A DNA stretch of 64,000 nucleotides from Aureisphaera galaxeae (GTDB lineage Bacteria > Bacteroidota > Bacteroidia > Flavobacteriales > Flavobacteriaceae): positions 1,058,521 to 1,122,520 of the forward strand of contig NZ_JAQQTF010000002.1 in assembly GCF_028561275.1 (NCBI RefSeq), in the 5' to 3' direction. The notes under the pieces are model-generated. The model was not told where the DNA came from. It ran no database searches and saw only the letters and a program-made list of their open reading frames with translations. How positions within the stretch are numbered: the first letter of the stretch is position 1; every line of letters begins with the position of its first letter. Of the stretch, positions 10,901-17,537 are shown one piece after another. The position numbers and the translations under genes were made by a program.

Positions 10901-11016
10901 GCTGTAAGGGCCGCATTGACGAAATTTTGATCAATATTTTGACCAGGGCCGCACTGCGCGTTTAATACGGGTATCGACAAAATCATTGCCAATATCAGTA
11001 AGGTAATTTTTCTCAT
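4987..11016 (-). CDS. giant T9SS-secreted protein with HYR modules, SUEL-type lectin, fibrinogen-like and LamG domains
   Basis: The gene encodes 2009 residues. A signal peptide ends at LNAQ (about 1-20). An N-terminal domain (about 22-165) follows, then many Ig/HYR-like modules with the pattern ITVQLDASG ... VDGGSTDNCG ... NTVTLTVTDxNGNxSTCTAxVTVED. Guest domains are a SUEL-type (galactose/rhamnose-binding) lectin-like domain at about 293-385 with the hallmark FGDPCFGTFKRLYV, a fibrinogen-C-like domain at about 592-815 (GGGWLMILNY), a LamG domain at about 935-1145 and a beta-rich domain at about 1257-1396. A true HYR module lies at about 1509-1596. Residues about 1916-2009 form a type A T9SS sorting domain (MYPNPATELVYL ... 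ATYAVVI). It is likely anchored at or released from the surface and binds glycans. It is a paralogue of the gene at 1-3555. Confidence 0.9.
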   Translation of the reverse strand: MRKITLLILAMILSIPVLNAQCGPGQNIDQNFVNAALTASTREEGNSFIAPCNGFIESVTIRVNNVTPGTATMTVHAGDTGVNPLGSTTFAITGAGDVTATFATPIPVSAGSTYTYMADPGTAFYRLSLGTGEPYPDGENLWNNGGTFFSSTSATSDFRFLIAFVDQVDPVAVCSDFTAQLDILGNVTITGADVDGGSTDDSGSVTLSVSPNTFDCSDIGANTVTLTATDAAGNTDTCTATVTVRDTVAPTITCQDLSVQLDASGSVNIPATILNAGAFDNCMIDTIAFVESTGTAFAEVDENQNLTITAPAGAVITSVDFASYGTPNGSNGSYTIGGCHATNSVAIVEDIALGNNTFTIPATNAVFGDPCFGTFKRLYVTVGYSVLASNMAYTCSDIGANTVTLMALDVNGRSTTCTPTITLEDNTAPNAVCQNITVQLDASGSASITAADVDGGSTDNCGIASMSVSPDTFNCAQEGATIPVTLTVTDVNGNTSTCTANVTVDDIIPPTAVCQDITIQLDASGNASIVPADVDGGSTDNCGFAPLLDVTPNTFDCTNIGPNTVTLRVGDGNGNQSTCTAIVTVQDTMAPVFNTPGGDGSLANPFLTLLPSITGSVPSGTYYFNFNGSTFQGELDNDNAGGGWLMILNYVHQAGDNSALVVRNTDLPLMGASVLGTSEAGSTTWGHFGNALAADIDFEELRFYGQTSRDPNDIIDFTTGYTNAISYVKTGSGSFNGINNAANYTLLGSHTASIPQNAPNEFANQGNFALTNFPFWRGGQAHWGIRGLGNRWEVDDFGVNNFSTIHRVWVRGDLSPDPSIPFTEITVQLDASGSVTVAPADFNITATDNCSTPTYTISQSTFDCSNIGANTIQYTATDAQGNAVSMDVIVNVEDTIAPTLSCPADVVVSNDPGACEANVTVPAPALTDNCFAGTSLNFDGSNDQMIVANGLGGVDMTEMTVEAWINPENISNWDTILNYDSWATGYLHFQIYPSGGLGWSVNGNSPTDQVVTVNFNTNQWYHIAVSYSSTAGTVDFYVDGNLVSSRTYSNAGIVRGDRPYTIGSWNNSRRFDGSMDEIRVWNTARTQAEIQASMNAQLSGSETGLLALYNFEEGTPCADNSGVTTITDRAGGDNNGTLSNFDLSGAGGCQSNFNDSILQSVTLTNDFNGTDDASGVYPIGTTTVTWTATDGSGNVSTCTMDVTVNDTELPVAVCNDITVQLDASGMATVAVSDLDGGSSDNCGFTVSLGASDDISQPTFNTNNNSPGHGQSFTATADGFVETIRFMVNGNSTGRNIHFYNSGTGSGTVDSVATPAYTESGVAFVDSNGGTVWTEVTLTTPFPVVAGNQYSFIFEGFTDIYYAWTNQYPGGEFIWRYDIASGCCAWGDIIFEIDMDESITFDCSNVGPNPVTLTVTDDSGNVSTCTSIVTVEDSIAPTVVCQNIDVILDVAGMATIVAADVDGGSDDICGIADLSIDIDTFDCSNIGPNDVTLTVTDNNGNVSTCIAVVTVIDDEAPVISCPTDVVTDTDAGLCSAIVVFSDALASDNCNVTVAQTAGLPSGSAFPVGVSTVEFTATDDSGNATVCSFTITVEDNEAPIAVCQDITIQLDATGNAAIVAADIDAGSNDACGVDTLAIDMDTFDCSHVGDNTVTLTVTDVNGNTSTCTATVTVEDVTAPEVFCQDITIQLDDNGMATISATDIDNGSTDACGIDTYEVDIDTFDCSMIGDNTVTLTVTDVNGNSTSCTAIVTVEDLIDPVVACMDITVELDENGMAVITPEDVATISDNCGVLTTAIDIFEFSCDDIGTPVTVQIFANDASGNLSSCTAVVTVVDTLAPVITCPADQTVDPGPGMLFYEVPDYFATGEATAIDNCTDPVTITSQDPAAGTLLPDGVYTITLTAEDEYGNVSTCEFELTVESVLGINDSGIDLSTIVMYPNPATELVYLSNPRQIALESAAIYDLTGRLVQTIDLRDMGAEKAIDISLLSTATYAVVISGENGQIIKQLMKE

Positions 11017-11195
11017 AATTTAAGGATCAGTTACTTGTAAATTTCGCGCGAATATATCCCTTTACTCCCTATTTAAAAAGTGGCAAAAAGTGTTAGGGCT
11101 CTCAGTAAATTCCTACATATTTGACTGTGAACGCCTTAAGAATCTCAATGCCCTGAAAACAACCTAATAATCATAAAATTTTAACATTTGGACAT

Positions 11196-11223
11196 AAAAA
11201 AAGGGAGCGATTTGCTCCCTTTT
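11196..11223 (-). terminator. rho-independent terminator of the small two-gene operon
   Basis: On the minus strand AAAAGGGAGC pairs with GCTCCCTTTT around a short loop and runs into a T tract. It lies 18 bases after the stop at 11241. Confidence 0.9.
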
Positions 11224-11240
11224 CCTCTTATTAAACCCAA

Positions 11241-11489
11241 TTATTTCTTGTTTACCTGAGCAGCAAGTACACCGCTCACAATTTTCAAGATATCATCCAA
11301 TAAGGATTCGTTGTTCTTAAAAAGCTCAAGTAGTTTTGCTACCATCTTGGTAATTTCACCTCCGGTATCGCAAAACCCCAGAGCATCGGAAATCCGTTTC
11401 GGGTTTTCCTTTACACTTTTTAAAAAGGTTTCATTGGTAAGCATTCCCCTGAGTAGCTCCAATCGCCTTTCTTTTAATTCGGCTGCCAT
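11241..11489 (-). CDS. 82-residue uncharacterised helical protein
   Basis: No family is recognised. The protein is predicted helical and charged at the N-terminus (MAAELKERRLELLRGM), has a single Cys in the centre (ALGFCDTGGEI) and ends in an amphipathic helix (LLDDILKIVSGVLAAQ). It has no signal peptide, so a cytoplasmic location is likely. The start ATG lies three bases after the stop codon of the gene at 11493-11945, and a strong terminator follows, so the two genes form a compact operon and their products may act together. The short size and paired layout fit many kinds of small regulatory or complex-forming proteins, and nothing allows a choice. Confidence 0.65.
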   Translation of the reverse strand: MAAELKERRLELLRGMLTNETFLKSVKENPKRISDALGFCDTGGEITKMVAKLLELFKNNESLLDDILKIVSGVLAAQVNKK

Positions 11490-11492
11490 GAC

Positions 11493-11945
11493 CTATTTCT
11501 TGTTGGAGGTTCTACTTGTTTTTGGCTCCTCCTTCCCTGCTTTCTTCTTGGCATCCTCCAGATTGCGAACCTTGTGCTTTTTCTCAAAGTCTATCTTATT
11601 CAGAATTTCTTTGAGCAGCTCTAGATACACCTTCGCTTGCGAAAGTTCGTGTCTGGCTTTTGTATCTTCATCTTGATTGTGGTATTCCACAAACTTTTTG
11701 AAGTGCTCTTTGAACTTTTCCCAGTTTTTCTGGGCCTCTTCAATGCGCTTCACCTCCTGTTCATCGGGTGGTAATTTCGCATTGTTCTTGTTCATTTCCA
11801 GAAGTGTACTCGTAATGTCCATGATTTTGCCATGAACCTGGTCTTTCTCCTGGTTACGCTGATCTTTGGATTTTTTCTCATCCAAAAGCTTGAGAAGACT
11901 ATTGATGATTTCAATAATACTCTCGATGGTTGAAGTCTCTGCCAT
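11493..11945 (-). CDS. 150-residue highly charged helical protein
   Basis: No family is recognised. The sequence is almost entirely alpha-helical, with a Leu/Ile-rich N-terminal helix (about 5-24) and two long charged stretches (about 25-100). After a conserved-looking YHNQDEDTKARHELSQAKVYLELLKEIL region it ends in a basic tail (KKKAGKEEPKTSRTSNKK). There is no signal peptide or membrane helix. It is the first gene of a two-gene operon with the 82-residue gene that starts three bases downstream. The basic tail could bind nucleic acid or an acidic partner, but this is a guess from composition. Confidence 0.65.
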   Translation of the reverse strand: MAETSTIESIIEIINSLLKLLDEKKSKDQRNQEKDQVHGKIMDITSTLLEMNKNNAKLPPDEQEVKRIEEAQKNWEKFKEHFKKFVEYHNQDEDTKARHELSQAKVYLELLKEILNKIDFEKKHKVRNLEDAKKKAGKEEPKTSRTSNKK

Positions 11946-12192
11946 GATTTTTGATTTTTAAATTAAACTTGACAATTATTACAACCTAGCTAACCTGCCA
12001 CAATATTAGTGCTCCCCACTTCGAAGAACAAAGGCAAAACCCTAGTTTTACCAGCGGAAATTTCACCAAAAAAGAATAGGGTAAATAGCTCAAAAACAGC
12101 ACACCTTCACAAAAAAACCGATCAATTATTTCATTGTATCTGTAAAAATTACGGTTCGCTTACGACAGAGGTAGGCGTAAACCCAGCAGATT

Positions 12193-12888
12193 ATGAAACC
12201 GTCTCGACTCATCATCCTTTTTATGTTTCCGGTCATCATTTCGGGCTGTATTGGAAACGATTTTCTGAACGATCGCGTAGAAGAGCGTATTGTAATTAAC
12301 AATCTTATCCGGGAAATCCAGATAAACAATACCTACGAACTCATGGCTACCTTCTTCAACTTTATTGGAGAAAGTACAGAAGTCACTTTTTCATGGGAGT
12401 CCAGCGACCCTACCGTCTTGAGCATTGATAATGAAGGGGTCATTACTGCCTTGGAAGTAGGAGCTGCTACCATTACGGTATCCACATCCTTGGAGGATGG
12501 AACCTTGGTTACGGAAGAAATAACCATAGATGTCATTACCGAAGAAGCCAATAATGATGGTCCTATCGTAAAGTCGGGCGTTATTGTCACGACAAGCTCC
12601 TATACCCTCACAGGAGATTTTACACTATCGGAAATTGAAGATTCGCCCAATTTGGACCTTCAGATCGCCGAAAATTATGTGGCTTCAGACAACCTGCCGG
12701 GACTATACTTGTACTTATCCAACAATCCGAACTCTGTAGATGTGGCCTTAGAGATTGGTCCGGTGAGTGTGTTCGAAGGGGAACATAGCTACCTTATAGA
12801 AAATATAGGCATAAACGATTACCAGTACCTATTGTATTGGTGCGAACCCTTTGCAGTAAAAGTAGGTCACGGAGAAATTGAAAACTAA
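12193..12888 (+). CDS. lipoprotein with BIG2-like and DM13 domains
   Basis: A 231-residue protein starts with a lipoprotein signal peptide (VIISGC lipobox, Cys near 19). Residues about 40-120 look like a bacterial Ig-like BIG2 domain (FSWESSDPTVLSIDNEG ... AATITV). The C-terminal half (about 128-231) fits a DM13 domain: a TLTGDFTL start, GLYLYLSN, LEIGPV, then QYLLYWCEPFAVKVGHGEI with the conserved Cys and Phe. DM13 domains are proposed to have redox or cytochrome-like roles in other contexts; here only the fold is inferred. Its stop lies one base before the ATG of the outer-membrane barrel gene, so the two are co-transcribed and probably form an envelope pair. An ATG directly before the signal peptide decides the start. 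Confidence 0.75.
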   Translation: MKPSRLIILFMFPVIISGCIGNDFLNDRVEERIVINNLIREIQINNTYELMATFFNFIGESTEVTFSWESSDPTVLSIDNEGVITALEVGAATITVSTSLEDGTLVTEEITIDVITEEANNDGPIVKSGVIVTTSSYTLTGDFTLSEIEDSPNLDLQIAENYVASDNLPGLYLYLSNNPNSVDVALEIGPVSVFEGEHSYLIENIGINDYQYLLYWCEPFAVKVGHGEIEN

Positions 12889-12889
12889 G

Positions 12890-13750
12890 ATGAAAAAACT
12901 ATTTATAGCATCGCTACTCATCCTTACATCTTTTCATGCCATGGGCCAATGGTCCAAGGGAAAAGGGAATGGGTTTTATAAATTATCGGCTTGGTACTTG
13001 CAAAGCGATCAGCATTATACAGACACAGGACGCATAGACCCTAATGTAACCCGTACCCAATTCAATCTAAGCTTTTATGGGGAATACGGTGTTTCCGAAT
13101 CATTGGACCTTGTTGGATATATCCCTTTTTATGCAAGGGCCGCTCAGAACAACATTCTTTCAGAGACCACGGGAAATACCATTCAGGAAGGAGAAGCTAT
13201 CAATTCCATAGGTGATATCGATTTGGGAGTAAATTATCGTTTCTTCCAAAAAAACAAATGGTCCGCTTCCGCCAGGCTATTACTAGGATTGCCTACAGGC
13301 GAAAACAGTGGAGGAAGTGATGGCAGTTTTCAAACAGGAGATGGAGAGTTTAATCAGTACCTTTCTGCCCTACTTGGATATTCAACCACGATCGGAGACC
13401 TTCCCTTTTATGCCAAAGGATACTTCGGATTCAACAATAGAACGGAAGGCTTTTCAGATGAGCTTCGGTTTGGGGTGGAATCGGGAATAAATCTCTTCAA
13501 TAAAAAATTCTGGATTTTGGGAAAAGCGAATATTTCCGAATCCCTTCAGAATGGAAATCTATCTGCCCGAAATAGCCCGCAGGGAAGCATTTTTGCCAAT
13601 AATATTGAGTTTTTCAGCTTAGGAGTTGAAGCCAGTTACCTTTTTACCGATAACATTGGGGTTTCGGTAGGCTTCGACTCCGCTGTAAGCGGAAGGATCA
13701 TTGCTGCCAATCCTTCCTTTACAGCAGGTGTTTTTCTGGATATTAAATAG
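12890..13750 (+). CDS. outer-membrane beta-barrel protein, transporter/MetA-like
   Basis: The start is the ATG at 12890, one base after the previous stop; an upstream in-frame TTG (12878) would overlap the lipoprotein gene and precede the signal peptide awkwardly. The 286-residue product has a signal peptide ending in HAMGQ and alternating beta strands with aromatic girdle residues (FYKLSAWYLQSDQHY, TRTQFNLSFYGEYGVSESLDLVGYIPFYAR). The C-terminal strand ends in hydrophobic FLDIK. The pattern resembles the phenol-degradation MetA-like/transporter barrel family. The substrate is unknown. It pairs with the DM13 lipoprotein upstream. The stop is three bases from the stop of the convergent receptor gene. 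Confidence 0.7.
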   Translation: MKKLFIASLLILTSFHAMGQWSKGKGNGFYKLSAWYLQSDQHYTDTGRIDPNVTRTQFNLSFYGEYGVSESLDLVGYIPFYARAAQNNILSETTGNTIQEGEAINSIGDIDLGVNYRFFQKNKWSASARLLLGLPTGENSGGSDGSFQTGDGEFNQYLSALLGYSTTIGDLPFYAKGYFGFNNRTEGFSDELRFGVESGINLFNKKFWILGKANISESLQNGNLSARNSPQGSIFANNIEFFSLGVEASYLFTDNIGVSVGFDSAVSGRIIAANPSFTAGVFLDIK

Positions 13751-13753
13751 CGC

Positions 13754-16477
13754 TTACAGATTGTATTTTACCACTAACATAACAATACGCGGCAATACGA
13801 AGTATTGATTGGTGGTATTGAATTGATCATTAAAACTATCGCTATTGGTAAATTCAACATTCAAGATATTGGTGGCCTGTACCGAAAGTTCCCAAGGGCT
13901 CTCCCCTTTCTGATAGAACAGCTTCGCATTTAAAAAGGAGTACTCATTTTCAATCGTATCGGCCTTATCGGTATAGTTGTAGAAGTCCCATTCGGCATTC
14001 AGGTAAAAGTGCTTTAAGAAACTAATGTCCACATTGGCAAAGGGACGATGGGTGTAGAAAGTTTGCTCTAAACCACCATTGTCATAATTGTTCACCGTAA
14101 AGCCGTATCCCACTTCAAAATTGGGCCATTCCCTAAAGGTACTTCTCAAAGAACCTCGATAATTCTGGGTGAAGCTCTCACTTTTCTGAACCAGATTATT
14201 GAAAATGTTATACGAAGTACTATAGTTCACATTCACATTTCCTGTGAACTGAAGCCGCTTGACCCGCTTACTGAAACGTCCGAAGGCCGAAAAGGTCTCG
14301 TCGGGGAAGTTACTATCAATATTCTGAACGGTAGTAGCTTGGTTGATCCTATCGATACTACCATTGCTCTTAATCCCTTCGATTCGCTTGGTATAACTAA
14401 TATTCGCATTCACATTCGTATAATTGAACATATTGAAACTGAAATACGTTAGGTTATAGCTATGCGAGAGGGAATTTTCCAAATTGCGATTTCCACGGAA
14501 CAAGCTGTTGTAATTGTTGAAGATATAGGCTTCAGCAAAATTGTTGACGTCTGTATACTCAGCCGTCATGGCGTAGTTGAACCGAAGACTTTCACTCTTC
14601 TTGATATCGAAGATCGCATTGAAATCCGGTAGTACGCGCCAATCGTTTTGCGTGGTTTTCACTCCTAATTGCTCGTTGCTAATATTGTAATTATGCAAGG
14701 TTGCTCCAGGTGTCAAAGTGAATTTTCCGGTCTTCAATTTATAATGGAATCCTAGGTAAAGATCCCGAAAGTTGAAATTCACATCATTTACCAAAGGTTC
14801 CGTTTCTCCATCTACTTCTTGGGTTTCGTTTAAATCCAACTGATTGCCATTGCCCAACAACTGGAAAATGTTCGAATTGAATTTCTGATTGCTAAAAGTA
14901 CTCCCCAAGCTGATATTGATATTGCTCGTATTGTTGAGCACATGATAATAATCGATCTTGGTATCCAACTGATGCGTCTTTACATTGCGCTCCTGATTAA
15001 GATCGTAGCGATTTTGGGGAATATCCAAAGGCAAGATATTTCTGAAAGGAATAGAATCCTGCACTACATTGTAAAAAGGATCCTCGTCTTGCCACATGTG
15101 CTGGGCATATCCCGCAAATATGTTTTTCTCGTCTAAGGTGTAGTAGGCGTTCACATTCTGACTAATGGAAGCCGGTTTGTTTTCCATGGCCTCATCGATA
15201 TCGTTTACTGCATTTCCAAATTGGGAAAGGGTATTGGACTCCTCCGTTTGTTTGGATACTTTGATCAATGCGTCGTAGTCCAGCTGAAAATTGGAATTGG
15301 GTTTAAATACACTGCTCAATTTCAACATTCCCAACTGATTGCGCTGATCGGTATCGTCTGTCGTATTCTCTATCGTTCCGGTGGAAATGTACTGTCGAAT
15401 GGCATTGGTCACAATATTGGTTTTGTTGTCGCTTAAAATGGCAAAACCACTTACATCCCATTTAGGGCTGGCACGCCAACTGAAGTTTCCTGCCAAAAAG
15501 TTCGATTCTATCGCATTGGCTCGATTATTTTGGGCAATGGCAAAGCCCAAACCACTATCGCTTACATTAAAACTGGTTCCGCCTCCACGAAAATTTCGGA
15601 AGCCTCCCGTAAAGTTGAAATAATCCCGCCATGTAAAGGGCACTTCTCCTATATCGTTGAAGTCGGTAATGATATTAATGCTATAATCCGGACTGTAGTA
15701 GAACAATTTGGGATGTACCAAATACCGTGCTTCCGACTCATCATCCAATCCTCCTCCGGCAGTAATTTCACCAAACCAGAACCTTTTCTTTCCTTCTTTC
15801 AGTTTGATGTTAATGGCTACATTGTCTTGGTCATTGCCTAAACCACGCATCTGGTCCACCTCATTGTAATTACGTAACACCTCAACCTTATCCACAGCAT
15901 CCGCTGGGATATTCTTGGTTGCCAACTTCGAATCGCCATCGAAGAAATCCTTTCCCTCGACCATGACCTTTTGTACCGGTTTTCCTTCTACTTCAATCTC
16001 GCCCTCATCATTCACCTCAACCCCAGGAAGATTTTTCATGACATCACCCAATTTCTTTTCATCTCCCCGATTGAAGGAATCGGCATTGTATACTATGGTA
16101 TCTCCTTTTACGGTCACTGGCATTTCATACACGATTTCCACTCCTTCCAATTGTGCTGCCGATTGCCTCAAGGTGAAATCTCGAGTCATATCTTCGGCAT
16201 CCTCTGGCACTGTAATGGTCGCTTCGGCATTATCGTATCCCAAAAAACTCGCTTTTAAAATATAAGTATCACCCTTTCCCAAATCCAAACGGTACTGACC
16301 ATCACTATTGGTAATGGCATAGGATTCAATATCTCCAGATTCGGCTTTGGTGGCAATTACATTGGCCAATTCCAACGGATTTCCGATGGAATCCTTTATG
16401 ACCCCTCGCACTTTGATGGTTTGGGCCGAAAGCCCTGTAACCGTCAATAAAAACAGGCAAAGTAATAGGTTCTTCAT
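13754..16477 (-). CDS. TonB-dependent receptor-like outer-membrane protein with CarboxypepD_reg N-terminus
   Basis: This 907-residue protein has a signal peptide (to LSAQ, about 1-19), a CarboxypepD_reg-like domain (about 22-105: VRGVIKDSIGNPLELANVI ... YRLDLGKGDTYIL) and a plug-like region (about 120-225: YNADSFNRGDEKKLGDVMKNLPGVEV ... VDKVEVLRNYNEVDQM). A long barrel follows (about 230-907), of the beta-barrel family 3 kind common in Bacteroidota. No TonB box or signalling domain is evident. It is the last gene of an operon behind two GLPGLI genes, with an 87-base spacer that contains a stem-loop. This order is a recurrent Bacteroidota arrangement; substrate import, possibly metal or peptide related, is inference. 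Confidence 0.85.
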   Translation of the reverse strand: MKNLLLCLFLLTVTGLSAQTIKVRGVIKDSIGNPLELANVIATKAESGDIESYAITNSDGQYRLDLGKGDTYILKASFLGYDNAEATITVPEDAEDMTRDFTLRQSAAQLEGVEIVYEMPVTVKGDTIVYNADSFNRGDEKKLGDVMKNLPGVEVNDEGEIEVEGKPVQKVMVEGKDFFDGDSKLATKNIPADAVDKVEVLRNYNEVDQMRGLGNDQDNVAINIKLKEGKKRFWFGEITAGGGLDDESEARYLVHPKLFYYSPDYSINIITDFNDIGEVPFTWRDYFNFTGGFRNFRGGGTSFNVSDSGLGFAIAQNNRANAIESNFLAGNFSWRASPKWDVSGFAILSDNKTNIVTNAIRQYISTGTIENTTDDTDQRNQLGMLKLSSVFKPNSNFQLDYDALIKVSKQTEESNTLSQFGNAVNDIDEAMENKPASISQNVNAYYTLDEKNIFAGYAQHMWQDEDPFYNVVQDSIPFRNILPLDIPQNRYDLNQERNVKTHQLDTKIDYYHVLNNTSNINISLGSTFSNQKFNSNIFQLLGNGNQLDLNETQEVDGETEPLVNDVNFNFRDLYLGFHYKLKTGKFTLTPGATLHNYNISNEQLGVKTTQNDWRVLPDFNAIFDIKKSESLRFNYAMTAEYTDVNNFAEAYIFNNYNSLFRGNRNLENSLSHSYNLTYFSFNMFNYTNVNANISYTKRIEGIKSNGSIDRINQATTVQNIDSNFPDETFSAFGRFSKRVKRLQFTGNVNVNYSTSYNIFNNLVQKSESFTQNYRGSLRSTFREWPNFEVGYGFTVNNYDNGGLEQTFYTHRPFANVDISFLKHFYLNAEWDFYNYTDKADTIENEYSFLNAKLFYQKGESPWELSVQATNILNVEFTNSDSFNDQFNTTNQYFVLPRIVMLVVKYNL

Positions 16478-16514
16478 TCTTCTTTTTTATTCGTTTAACA
16501 ACAATTCTATCCCG

Positions 16515-16534
16515 CTCCCAAAAAAAATTGGGAG
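16515..16534. other. intercistronic stem-loop between GLPGLI gene and receptor gene
   Basis: CTCCCAA (16515-16521) pairs with TTGGGAG (16528-16534) around six A residues. The T-rich flank is on the plus-strand side (GTTTTTATATGG), not on the minus-strand side where the operon is read, so it does not look like a normal terminator of the operon. It may be an RNA-processing or stabilising element that sets the ratio of GLPGLI to receptor mRNA. Confidence 0.5.
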
Positions 16535-16564
16535 TTTTTATATGGTTGTTATAAGCTATGTGAA

Positions 16565-17455
16565 TTATCCACCGAATCGACGGCCGCCACCTCTTCTTCC
16601 TCCACCTCTCCAGTTTTGGCGCATTTCTTCGGTTTTTTCTTTTACTATGGCATTGTACTCTTTTCGGGTAACTTCTTTCCCTTTTGTGGGTTCCTTGATT
16701 TCTTCTGTTTCCTCTGGATTCAAGACTATTTTAGAACACAGAATGGTAGTTCTGTCGATATTCATTTCCAAAATTAGCCCTGGCAATCCGCCGTATTCCC
16801 CAGGTCCGTTCTTTACAGGAATCTGTGGCGTAAACCAAGCTGTAACCAATACTTCCTTTGGCACTTCTATTTCATCCATCGGATCCCGCACCTCTGTACT
16901 ATCTTTCACCTCTTCCGTCCCTTCTTTCTTTTCGGCATCGCGATCCCGGTTTCTTCTTCGGCGTGCCATACTGAAATCGTTGGGGTCTACCTGCTTAATT
17001 GCCGTAGCCCTTATGGCAAGGTATTGTCCTATCATTTTCGATTCCTTGCCCACCTGCCATTGTAAATTGGTGATGGTATCATTGATCAGGAACTGCTTTC
17101 CAAAAAACTCGCGCTCTTCTAAAATCTGATTCTTTTCAATATTCTTGTATTGCTTACCGGCAGTAAAACTGCTCATCATCCTTCCAAAACCGCCACTTCC
17201 TGCGCCTGCCTCCAACTTCTCTTCTTCCTTATACATGGATTCATTTCCACTAAAAGTAAGAATGTAGGTCTTCTCGAGCATGCTCTTCATACGTTCGGCA
17301 ATTTGACGCTTTTGATCTTCGCTCATGCGGCCTCCACCCCAATTGCTCATGTCGACAGTGGTTTTCGATTCGTAATACGCCTTCCCGCTTATATTCTGGG
17401 CAATGGAAATCGATGAAAAAAGTAATAGAATTATGAGGTACAAGGATGATTTCAT
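16565..17455 (-). CDS. GLPGLI family protein
   Basis: A 296-residue protein has a signal peptide (to SIAQ) and the family motif GLPGLILEM near residue 225, inside the typical block VTAWFTPQIPVKNGPGEYGGLPGLI. The C-terminus carries an unusual Gly/Arg-rich tail (WRGGGRRGGGRRFGG). GLPGLI proteins are secreted or periplasmic proteins of Bacteroidota that accompany CarboxypepD_reg/TonB-type receptors; their biochemical role is not established. It lies between a paralogue (17538-18392) and the receptor gene (13754-16477) in one direction, so joint action of all three is likely. The Arg-Gly tail is odd for an envelope protein and could bind anionic ligands. Confidence 0.9.
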   Translation of the reverse strand: MKSSLYLIILLLFSSISIAQNISGKAYYESKTTVDMSNWGGGRMSEDQKRQIAERMKSMLEKTYILTFSGNESMYKEEEKLEAGAGSGGFGRMMSSFTAGKQYKNIEKNQILEEREFFGKQFLINDTITNLQWQVGKESKMIGQYLAIRATAIKQVDPNDFSMARRRRNRDRDAEKKEGTEEVKDSTEVRDPMDEIEVPKEVLVTAWFTPQIPVKNGPGEYGGLPGLILEMNIDRTTILCSKIVLNPEETEEIKEPTKGKEVTRKEYNAIVKEKTEEMRQNWRGGGRRGGGRRFGG

Positions 17456-17537
17456 AGTCTTGATTTTTGGAATACTTGTAAAGTTATTACAATATCCTTA
17501 GACTACAGAAATCTGAAAAGGTTTAATCGGGTTAAAA

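Noticed and set aside
12009..12299. 96-residue plus-strand frame upstream of and overlapping the DM13 lipoprotein
   Set aside because: It is in another frame than the lipoprotein with its clear lipobox, and lacks any recognised feature. The region 11946-12192 otherwise holds only the upstream regions of divergent genes.
16347..17129. Plus-strand 260-residue open frame
   Set aside because: It spans the receptor start, the intergenic region and half of a GLPGLI gene on the other strand, with no family match.
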